NCBI RefSeq assembly: GCF_024055795.1
Contig: NZ_JAMXMY010000019.1
Location: 124,001 to 188,000 of the forward strand
From: Actinoallomurus purpureus
Lineage (GTDB): Bacteria > Actinomycetota > Actinomycetes > Streptosporangiales > Streptosporangiaceae
Length of the DNA: 64,000 nucleotides
Reading direction: 5' to 3'
Shown: piece after piece, positions 39,938 to 47,083 of the stretch
How positions within the stretch are numbered: the stretch's first letter is position 1
How the letters are laid out: each line of letters starts with the position of its first letter
Translations under genes and position numbers: made by a program
Notes under the pieces: generated by a model
Database searches by the model: none
Told to the model about the DNA's origin: nothing
What the model saw: the letters and a program-made list of their open reading frames with translations, nothing else

Positions 39938-40936
39938 GTGGACGGTCTGGTGCTGGTCCTCACGGCCCTGGAGGACGTCACCGCAGACATGGTCATTACT
40001 GCGCTGAACGAACTCGGCGCGCCGGTTGCTCGCGTCGACCCGGCCGACCTCGGAAACGGCTTGCTGTTCGGTGCCCGCATCGGTGCCGGACCATCGGCGT
40101 GGAGGGGCCGGCTGCGGACGCCCAGCCGCGAGATCGAACTGGAAGAGGTGGCGGCGGTGTATTACCGCCGCCCCACCCCCTACGCGACACGGTTCGCTCA
40201 CCTGCCCGCGCAGCAGCGGGACTTCGCAGCCGCCGAAGCACGGCATGGGCTCGGCGGAATCGTGAACAACCTGACCGCCCTGTACGTCAACCACCCGGCG
40301 GCGGTGACCCGCGCGGACTTCAAACCAGCCCAGCTGCAGCGCTTCGCCGAGCTCGGGCTGCGGATCCCGCCGACGCTGGTCACCAACGACGTTGATCAGG
40401 CGCGCGCGTTCGCCGGCGAGCACGGCCCGATCATCTATAAAACCTTCCGCGGCCTGCCGCCCGCACCGGACGGGCGCGCAGGTGCGATCTGGGCCCAGCG
40501 CGTCGACCTCGGTACTTTCGATGACTCCCTCGCGGTGACCGCGCACCTGTTCCAAGCCGAAGTGCCCAAGACCGGTGACGTGCGCGTGACCATAGTCGGC
40601 GACCAGGTGTTCGCTCAGCAAATCACCACCCCGGACGGCGCGCTGGACTGGCGGCGAGGGGACTGGGAAGACCTCCTCCACACCCCCATCACCGTCCCCG
40701 GCCCCATCGCAATCGCCCTGCACCGCTATCTGGCCTCGTTTGAGCTGGTGTTCGGCTGCTTCGACTTCGCCCTCACCGGCCCGCCACACGAGCCTGAGCA
40801 GTGGGTCGCGATCGAGTGCAACCCGAACGGCCAATGGGGCTGGCTTCCCGACGCCCCCGCGATCGCCGATGCGCTCGCCCGTGTCCTGAACAGGAAGGAG
40901 GCAGCACTCCATGGCGACACCACCCAACGAGGCTGA
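39938..40936 (+). CDS. ATP-grasp peptide maturase (graspetide synthetase)
   Basis: A 332-residue ATP-grasp ligase of the type that makes omega-ester links in a precursor peptide. An N-terminal domain with VAAVYYRRPTPY (~70-80) is followed by the ATP-grasp fold, including IIYKTFRG (ATP-binding Lys), DVRVTIVGDQVFA, and the Mg-binding IECNPNGQWGWL near the C-terminus. The start is a GTG 7 bp after the precursor stop with GAGG ahead of it. It overlaps the methyltransferase gene by 26 bp. Confidence 0.9.
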   Translation: MDGLVLVLTALEDVTADMVITALNELGAPVARVDPADLGNGLLFGARIGAGPSAWRGRLRTPSREIELEEVAAVYYRRPTPYATRFAHLPAQQRDFAAAEARHGLGGIVNNLTALYVNHPAAVTRADFKPAQLQRFAELGLRIPPTLVTNDVDQARAFAGEHGPIIYKTFRGLPPAPDGRAGAIWAQRVDLGTFDDSLAVTAHLFQAEVPKTGDVRVTIVGDQVFAQQITTPDGALDWRRGDWEDLLHTPITVPGPIAIALHRYLASFELVFGCFDFALTGPPHEPEQWVAIECNPNGQWGWLPDAPAIADALARVLNRKEAALHGDTTQRG

Positions 40937-42110
40937 GGCGACCCGCCTCCTCCGCAAAGCCCTCGCCGAGTCACTCGCTGCCGAGGCGGTACTGCCCGAT
41001 GCCGGCTGGCGGTCCGCGGTAGAGAAGGTTCCCCGGCACGCGTTCGTACCCGGCTTCTACCTGCCTGCCGACCAACTAGACGAGAACGGCCTGATGGTGT
41101 GGGAGCCGGTCACCGCAGAACTCGACCACGCCCGGTGGCTGCATGCGGCCTATTCCGACACCACGCTGATCACGCAGTTCGACGGCGACGAACCCGACTG
41201 GAAGCAACCCGCCACCCGGAACGGCGGCACACCGACTTCCTCCTCCACCCTCCCGTCTTTGGTGATGCGCATGTGGGCCGATGCCGACGTCCAAGACGGG
41301 CACACGGTCCTGGAGATCGGCACCGGCACCGGCTACTCCACTGCGCTCGTCTGCGAACGCCTCGGCTCGACCGCAGTCACCTCCATCGAAGTCGACAGCC
41401 AGCGCCTGGACCAAGCCGCAGCCGCGCTGTACGAGTGCGGCTACACCCCCACCCTCGCGGTCGCCGACGGCCTGTACGGGTACTGGCCCGAGGCACCCGT
41501 CGACCGGATCGTCGGCGCCTGCTCCTTCCGCGCAGTCCCACCCGCGCTGGTGGCGCAGGCCCGGCCGGGCGGGAAAATCCTGCTCACCCTCAGCGGTTGG
41601 CTCTACGGGTACGCCCGCGTCCTACTGACCGTCACCGACCAGCACACCGCAGAGGGGCCGCTGCTGCCCGGCACCATCTCGTTCATGGCGGCGCGCACCC
41701 ACGCCGCCCCAGCGTTCGGCAACCCCGCCCATTGGGCCGCCGATCTGCCCGAGCGTTCACGGGCGGCCCGGCACAACCCGGAGCGAATCACCGAACCCAC
41801 CGAGCAAGCGTTCCATCTGCGGTTCCTCGCACAATGCGCTGTGCCGAACTCCCAGATGACCGGCGTCGGTGACGTCTTGCACCTGGTCGACGTCGTCACC
41901 GGTTCTGCCGCCACCCTCACCCCTGCTGGGGGCAGCTGGCAGGTCCGCGAGGGCGGCCCCATAAAACTGTGGGAGCGGGTCGAAGCGGTCCTAGACGCCT
42001 ACGACACAGCAGGCCAGCCGGCACCAGAGACCTTCTGCCTTCAGGTCACCGGGGAACACCAACGCCTGCGGCACCCGCAGATGCCGGACCTGCCGCTACC
42101 GAGACCCTGA
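40911..42110 (+). CDS. PIMT-like O-methyltransferase of the graspetide system
   Basis: A 399-residue protein related to protein-L-isoaspartate methyltransferase. It has VPRHAFVPGFYLP near residue 45, then SAM motif I in VLEIGTGTGYS at ~132 and a C-terminal extension of about 170 residues specific to these clusters. In fuscimiditide-type graspedtide systems the homologue methylates an Asp in the esterified peptide, which then closes to an aspartimide. The AAGGAGG site before the ATG is strong. Precursor, ATP-grasp and methyltransferase form one compact operon. Confidence 0.88.
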   Translation: MATPPNEAEATRLLRKALAESLAAEAVLPDAGWRSAVEKVPRHAFVPGFYLPADQLDENGLMVWEPVTAELDHARWLHAAYSDTTLITQFDGDEPDWKQPATRNGGTPTSSSTLPSLVMRMWADADVQDGHTVLEIGTGTGYSTALVCERLGSTAVTSIEVDSQRLDQAAAALYECGYTPTLAVADGLYGYWPEAPVDRIVGACSFRAVPPALVAQARPGGKILLTLSGWLYGYARVLLTVTDQHTAEGPLLPGTISFMAARTHAAPAFGNPAHWAADLPERSRAARHNPERITEPTEQAFHLRFLAQCAVPNSQMTGVGDVLHLVDVVTGSAATLTPAGGSWQVREGGPIKLWERVEAVLDAYDTAGQPAPETFCLQVTGEHQRLRHPQMPDLPLPRP

Positions 42111-42152
42111 TGCTCCTTCCATCCGGCGCCGGGCAGAACCAACGTCGAGCCG

Positions 42153-42308
42153 GTGACCGCCCACACCCTGTCATCGCAGTCCCCTGATCGCCTGCGCGCT
42201 GACATGGTCGCCACGCTGGGGGAGCGCGGTTCGATCAGCTCGGCGGCGGTTGCCACGGCGTTCGCGAAGGTCCCGCGCGAAAAGTTCGGCCACCGACCCC
42301 CGGTCTAA
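42153..42308 (+). pseudogene. N-terminal remnant of a second PIMT-like methyltransferase
   Basis: A 51-codon frame reads RLRADMVATLGERGSISSAA and then AFAKVPREKFGHRPPV before a TAA. This is the usual N-terminal opening of PIMT-like methyltransferases (…VPRxxF…P); everything after it, including the SAM fold, is missing. It lies just after the intact methyltransferase gene. Confidence 0.55.
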
Positions 42309-42339
42309 CTGGCCGACGCGGTGCCGGTGCACGCGGGGA

Positions 42340-43596
42340 TCAGAGTAGAGCGTCGAGTAGCTCGGTGACGGCTGGATCGGTCGGCCACCTGCTGCACATC
42401 TGGCGGCAGATGTCCCGCAACCTCCTCAACAACGACTCAGAGGACGTCGCACGAGCGATCCCCGCTGCTTCGAACACAGCCGCGCATGCGGCCTCAGTCT
42501 CCGACGCCTGAAGATGCGCGACGGCCTGGTGAGCGATGTACTCACCCGCCCACTCGGCGCGGCGCATTGCAGCGGGCAACTCGGCGAGGCCGGCCGCCAA
42601 GTGCTCGACGGCCCGAGCGTTCCGTCCCGGATCGTCCCGCCCGAGATAGACGTTCGTAACCCCTGCCTCAAGGGCAAAGAATCCGGGCTCCAGGTAGTAG
42701 TACTCCCACGGCCGAGCACTGGCGGGGTCGGCGTTGGCTACGGCCGCTTGCGCCTTGCCAAGAAGCCGCTCCGCCTCGCCTGGTTCACCAGCCAGGGCGT
42801 GCCCGCGTGCTTCGAGAAAAAGGTCATAGGCATGGCCAGGACCGATGCGATTGCGCTGTGCCGCTTGCGCCATTCCGACCATCGGGCCGACCTGCCCGAT
42901 GCGTTCGGCGAGATATGCCTTCCACGACAGCACCGTCCCGACCATGGAGGCGTCGCCGATCTCCTCGGCGTGCTCGGCCGCGCGGTCGAGCGACATGCGG
43001 GCTGCGGGCGCGTCCCCTACGGCGATGTTCAACCAGCCGGAGAACTGCGCCCACTGAGCCGCGACGTCGACCATCTTCGGGCGGACCGGGCCGCGAGCCT
43101 CGGTGACGAGCTGCTGCACCATCGGAAGCTGCGCCCGGACGGACTGCAGGATCGGTGCTGAACCCACAGCGTCCTCCAGGCGGCGCTGCTCGGCCAGGAT
43201 GGCCGCCAAGCACTCCACGACGTGCGAGTCGGGTCGTATGGCGCGCCTGGTGGCCAGCATGAGCTGGTCCTCGTCCTCGGGTGTGAACCGATCGTTCAGT
43301 TCGGCGCCGGGGACGCACCATGGTGACACCGGAGCGACCCTGTCGTCACCGAAAAGGTCGTCTTCCGTTGTCTCGAACACGGCCGCATACAGCATCCGGT
43401 AGCGGGGACCGGGCGGGTGTTCGCCGGCTTCGTGGCCGCGGATAGTGCGACATAGGTCCTTGATCTTGGGGAGGCGTTGGCGGTCGCGTTCGGTGGCGTG
43501 GTCGCGGAAGGCTTCGGCGAGCGCCTCGACGGTCATTCGCCGGGCTTTGCGTTCAGTGCGCAGGCGAGCACCAATACGGGCGTTATCGGCTGACAT
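42340..43596 (-). CDS. XRE-family transcriptional regulator with TPR-like C-terminal region
   Basis: A 418-residue protein. The HTH is at ~7-65 (RIGARLRTERKARRMTVEAL … LCRTIRGHEAGEHPPGPRYRMLY). The remaining ~330 residues are helical and Ala/Leu-rich, with repeats such as AQWAQFSGWLNIAVGDAPAA resembling tetratricopeptide units. This two-part layout is common in actinobacterial regulators whose ligand is unknown. It is transcribed toward the graspetide operon and could control it. Confidence 0.82.
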   Translation of the reverse strand: MSADNARIGARLRTERKARRMTVEALAEAFRDHATERDRQRLPKIKDLCRTIRGHEAGEHPPGPRYRMLYAAVFETTEDDLFGDDRVAPVSPWCVPGAELNDRFTPEDEDQLMLATRRAIRPDSHVVECLAAILAEQRRLEDAVGSAPILQSVRAQLPMVQQLVTEARGPVRPKMVDVAAQWAQFSGWLNIAVGDAPAARMSLDRAAEHAEEIGDASMVGTVLSWKAYLAERIGQVGPMVGMAQAAQRNRIGPGHAYDLFLEARGHALAGEPGEAERLLGKAQAAVANADPASARPWEYYYLEPGFFALEAGVTNVYLGRDDPGRNARAVEHLAAGLAELPAAMRRAEWAGEYIAHQAVAHLQASETEAACAAVFEAAGIARATSSESLLRRLRDICRQMCSRWPTDPAVTELLDALL

Positions 43597-43667
43597 GTTG
43601 CGTGCACCTCGGCCGAGTGGGGGTCACGGATGCAGGGACTCATATCCGCGCTTGTCTCCCAGTATCA

Positions 43668-43681
43668 CGGTGACGTCACCG
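43668..43681. promoter_or_regulatory. 14-bp perfect palindrome in divergent promoter
   Basis: CGGTGACGTCACCG lies between the XRE regulator (start 43596) and the rightward gene at 43737. Its position suggests an autoregulatory operator; this is inferred. Confidence 0.4.
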
Positions 43682-43736
43682 GATCCGCAGGACTTCACTA
43701 TCAGTGATGTATTCACTACGAACACCGGGAGACCAG

Positions 43737-44069
43737 GTGTACGCACACACCACCCCTCCGCCGCCGATCGACGTCGTCAAGACGGCGACTCTACGACTCG
43801 CACCCCTGCTCATCCGCCAGGGCCTGAACATCACCATCAGCCGAGAGGGAACCGTCGAAGTAAGAAACCCCCGCGACTCACGGATGCGTCAGTTTCTCGT
43901 CCTCCGCGAGCACCAAGGCGCCTTGGTCTGGCACTGGGTCTGGTCCGGGCCGAGCCGTGACGCGCCACCCGAACTCGAACCGATGGTGGCCGCCGATGAC
44001 GTTGAGGAGGCCGCCCGTCGGATCATCACCGTCCTCAGCATCGTCGAACCGACCGGAGCCGAACAGTGA
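43737..44069 (+). CDS. Hypothetical protein
   Basis: The GTG at 43737 follows GGGAG and gives 110 residues; two upstream ATGs (43704, 43707) lack a binding site. The sequence has IDVVKTATLRLAPLLIRQGL and FLVLREHQGALVWHWVW but no motif I recognise, no signal peptide and no membrane helix. It is divergent from the XRE regulator. The 248 bp after it hold nothing I can support. Confidence 0.6.
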   Translation: MYAHTTPPPPIDVVKTATLRLAPLLIRQGLNITISREGTVEVRNPRDSRMRQFLVLREHQGALVWHWVWSGPSRDAPPELEPMVAADDVEEAARRIITVLSIVEPTGAEQ

Positions 44070-44317
44070 TCGGCGGAGGCCGTCGGCTACTGCGGCCGAG
44101 CCATCGAATCGGCGGCCGCCTGAGTCGTAAGCCACCGCACCCCCGCAGACGTCCCGGCCCCGAGCCGCCCTGAGCCGGGCCGGGACACAGCCGCCGGGTC
44201 CGTTTGAGGGGACGGGCTCGGCGGCCCAGAACGGCGATCGTCGAGAGGGGCCTTGACGTTGCGACCTCTCGATGGCCCGCCCCCAGGCCGTCCTATCTCC
44301 GGCTTGGTTCTGGGCGG

Positions 44318-44920
44318 TTAGAGCAGCCGTCTTTGCACGACGTCGGCGATGACCGTGGTCACGACCTTGTCGACGGCTTCGGCGTCCGGTGGGGTGCCCT
44401 TCCGGCCGGCGAAGAGCATGTGCCCGCCGCCGATCAGCGAGAGGGCGAGCGAGTCGACGTCGGCGTCGGCCGCGATGCGGCCCAGTGCGCACTCCTCCGT
44501 GAGGTAGGAGGTGATCATGGCGCTGGCCTCCGCCATGATCGGGATGCCAGGGGCCAGCCCGGCTTGGCGCAGCCGGGCGCGCAGCTCGTCCCGGAAGATG
44601 ACGAGCCCGACGATCCCGACGGCGACCGGGTCGAACAGCTCGATCAGCGCGTCGGTGAGATTGCCGGCGACGGTGCCGGTGCCGGCGGACTGGCGCAGAG
44701 CGGCGGCCTGGTCCTCGACGCGGGCGATGCGGTCGTGCACGAGCTCGGCGAGGAAGGCATCGAAGTCGGCGAAGTGCCGATGCAGGACTCCCTTGGCGAC
44801 GCCCGCCTCGGTGGTGATCGCCCGGCTGGTCAGCGCGCTCGGCCCGTCCCGGAGCAGGACGCGCTCGGCGGCGTCGAACAGTTGCTGACGCGCGTCGCGG
44901 ATGTGCACCCCGGTCGGCAT
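44318..44920 (-). CDS. TetR-family transcriptional repressor
   Basis: A 200-residue regulator with an N-terminal TetR HTH (RQQLFDAAERVLLRDGPSAL, then TTEAGVAKGVLHRHFADFDAF) and a helical ligand-binding C-terminus. The ATG at 44920 has GGAGGG 5 nt upstream. It is divergent from the methyltransferase gene, and the perfect palindrome between them covers both promoters, so it most likely represses both. Confidence 0.92.
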   Translation of the reverse strand: MPTGVHIRDARQQLFDAAERVLLRDGPSALTSRAITTEAGVAKGVLHRHFADFDAFLAELVHDRIARVEDQAAALRQSAGTGTVAGNLTDALIELFDPVAVGIVGLVIFRDELRARLRQAGLAPGIPIMAEASAMITSYLTEECALGRIAADADVDSLALSLIGGGHMLFAGRKGTPPDAEAVDKVVTTVIADVVQRRLL

Positions 44921-44956
44921 CGCGCATCCCTCCGTACCTCGAATGGGCCTCACTCG

Positions 44957-45001
44957 TTGCCCAAGTGGGCATGCGCCCACTATAGTGGGCGCATGCCCAC
45001 T
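44957..45001. promoter_or_regulatory. Divergent promoter with a perfect 38-bp palindromic operator
   Basis: Positions 44964-45001 are a perfect palindrome centred on TATA. Each half is itself nearly symmetric (GTGGGC-N4-GCCCAC). The centre gives a TATAGT -10 hexamer on both strands. On the plus strand TTGCCC at 44957 is 18 bp upstream of TATAGT at 44981, and 6 bp further on is the ATG at 44993, so that transcript would be leaderless. A repressor bound here would block both promoters. Confidence 0.8.
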
Positions 45002-45847
45002 ATACCGCAAGAGCAGCCACGCCCTTCCGAACGCGCACCTCGTGAGGCGCATCGAGCCCGCGAGATGGCGGAGTCGTTCGGGGTGGACCCCGAACGCTAC
45101 GACCGGGCCCGCCCCCGCTATCCCGACGCCCTGGTGGAACGGATCGTCGCCGCCAGCCCCGGCCGCGACGTCCTCGACGTCGGCTGCGGCACCGGCATCG
45201 AGGCCCGGCAGTTCCAGGCGGCCGGCTGCACGGTGCTCGGCGTCGACCCCGACGCGCGGATGGCCGAGTTCGCCCGGCGGACCGGGATCGACGTCGAAGT
45301 GGCGACCTTCGAGGCGTGGGACCCCGCCGGCCGGGTGTTCGACGCGGTCATCGCCGGGCAGGCCTGGCACTGGGTCGACCCGGTCGCGGGCGTGGCCAAG
45401 GCGGCGCAGGTCCTGCGGCCCGGCAGCCGGCTGGCGGTGTTCGGGCACGTGTTCGACGCCCCGCCCGCGGCGAGGGAAGCCCTCGCCTCGGCACTCCGGC
45501 GGGTGGTGCCCGACTCGCCGGTGAACCTCCCGTCGGCGGGCGGCGACCGGCCGACCAGGACGGCCATGGACATCTACCAGGCGATGTTCGCCGCCGCCGC
45601 CGACGGGATCCGGCAGGCGGGCGGGTTCGGCGAACCTGAGCAGTGGCGGTTCGACTGGGAGCAGTCCTACACCCGGGACGAGTGGCTGGACCTGCTGCCC
45701 ACCACCGGCGCCCTCACCCAGCTCCCGCCGGACAAGCTGGCGGAGGTGCTGGAAGACGTCGGGGCCGCCATCGACAAGATCGGGGGCGGATTCACGATGC
45801 CGTACATCACACTGGCGGCCACCGCTGCGCGAACCGGAGCCGCCTGA
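44993..45847 (+). CDS. SAM-dependent class I methyltransferase
   Basis: A 284-residue methyltransferase with the opening FGVDPERYDRARPRYPDALV and SAM motif I DVLDVGCGTGIEA, then GVDPDARM (motif II) and VIAGQAWHWVDP. This is the UbiE/SmtA-like group often found beside TetR genes; the substrate is unknown. The ATG at 44993 is preferred because it sits 6 bp after a -10 box (leaderless). An internal ATG at 45065 is the alternative. Confidence 0.85.
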   Translation: MPTIPQEQPRPSERAPREAHRAREMAESFGVDPERYDRARPRYPDALVERIVAASPGRDVLDVGCGTGIEARQFQAAGCTVLGVDPDARMAEFARRTGIDVEVATFEAWDPAGRVFDAVIAGQAWHWVDPVAGVAKAAQVLRPGSRLAVFGHVFDAPPAAREALASALRRVVPDSPVNLPSAGGDRPTRTAMDIYQAMFAAAADGIRQAGGFGEPEQWRFDWEQSYTRDEWLDLLPTTGALTQLPPDKLAEVLEDVGAAIDKIGGGFTMPYITLAATAARTGAA

Positions 45848-46046
45848 CCCGGCTCGCCGACCACGCCGGGTCTGCCGTCCCCGGATGACCGCCGACGCGC
45901 CGGTCGCCCCGTTTCAGGCGGAGAGCGCTGAGTCCAAGCGGCACACGGTGGCGATCTCCGGTCTCCGTGAGAGCACTGGCGGCCGAGAAGGGTGGCGACG
46001 AGGGCGGCGTCGCCGGAGGCGCCACCTCGTCAGGTCGGTGCCGGGT

Positions 46047-47081
46047 TCAGACGCGCTTGGCGCCGATGGCGGCCATGATCTTGGGCCAGGCGTTGTGCAT
46101 CTCGCGCGTCCACGCGGGCCACGCGTGCCGGCCGTTGCCGTAGATGTGCGAGGTGACCGGGATGCCGAGCTGCTGGGCCTTCTGAAGGAAGGTCACGTTC
46201 GTGGCACCTACGACCCGTTCGCTGAGCAGGCCGATGTCCCACGGCGCGGTCTTGGGGTTGTCGCCGGGGCCGGGCTTTCCGGAAGTGCCTGCCGAGATGT
46301 AGACGCCCGTGCCCTTGAGCCGCTGAATGAGGTACAGCGGGTCGTGCTGGCGCCAGTTGACATCGTCGGCGCCCGGCACGCCCCAGATGCGGAACGGGTC
46401 CGTGCCGTCGCCCGCGCCGACGATCGTGAACATCAGCAGCGCCGGCACGCCCACCGACCGGATCGACAGCAGCCCGCTGTACGCGGCGGCGTACCGGTAC
46501 AGGCCCGGGTACCGCTCCGCGTAGGTGATCGCGCCCTGCCCGCCGGAGGAGATGCCCATGACGGCCCGCGAGGTTCCGGCGTGGTACGCCCGCTCGACGA
46601 TCTCCCGGACCTCGAAGTTGTGGAAGTTCTCCCACTGGGGGCTGCCGTACTTGCCGTAGTTGTACCAGTTTGTATATGAGCCGTTCACGCCGCCTTCCGG
46701 CATGACGACCATGACGTTGTAGCGATACGCGTAGGTCTCGATGTCGGTGCTGCGGGTCCACGACGTGTAGTGGTCACGGCCGCCGTGCAGCGCGTACAGC
46801 ACGGGGAACCGCTTGGTCGTCGAGGTCTTCCATGCCTTCGGCACCAGGATCCGCACCTTGACCGTCTGGCCGAGCGCCACCGACTTGACCGTCAGATCGA
46901 CCTCGTGGTTGGTCACCCATGCCTGCTTGGTGACGCGCGCCCCGTCGCCGGCCTTGGCGGTCTTCGGGACCTTCGAACTCGGCTTGCTCGCCGCCTCGGC
47001 GGGCGACACCCCCGCCATGGCTACGGCCAGGGCTGCGCCCAGGGTAGACGCGATGACGCGGCGCAGCGGACTACCTGGCAT
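46047..47081 (-). CDS. Secreted alpha/beta hydrolase, esterase D/Ag85-like
   Basis: The ATG at 47081 follows GGAGG and gives 344 residues with a Sec signal peptide (PLRRVIASTLGAALAVAMAGV, cleavage after AEA). The mature domain has FPVLYALHGG, the nucleophile in MGISSGGQGA and a C-terminal His in GRHAWPAW. This fold includes corynebacterial and mycobacterial mycolyltransferases and the S-formylglutathione hydrolase-like esterases. Its start is 2 bp after the MmpL stop, so FAAL-like ligase, MmpL and esterase are one operon. Confidence 0.85.
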   Translation of the reverse strand: MPGSPLRRVIASTLGAALAVAMAGVSPAEAASKPSSKVPKTAKAGDGARVTKQAWVTNHEVDLTVKSVALGQTVKVRILVPKAWKTSTTKRFPVLYALHGGRDHYTSWTRSTDIETYAYRYNVMVVMPEGGVNGSYTNWYNYGKYGSPQWENFHNFEVREIVERAYHAGTSRAVMGISSGGQGAITYAERYPGLYRYAAAYSGLLSIRSVGVPALLMFTIVGAGDGTDPFRIWGVPGADDVNWRQHDPLYLIQRLKGTGVYISAGTSGKPGPGDNPKTAPWDIGLLSERVVGATNVTFLQKAQQLGIPVTSHIYGNGRHAWPAWTREMHNAWPKIMAAIGAKRV

Positions 47082-47083
47082 GC

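Noticed and set aside
45065-45847. Shorter start (ATG 45065) for the methyltransferase
   Set aside because: The promoter layout places the transcript start at the ATG 44993, and 45065 has no clear ribosome-binding site; it remains an alternative.
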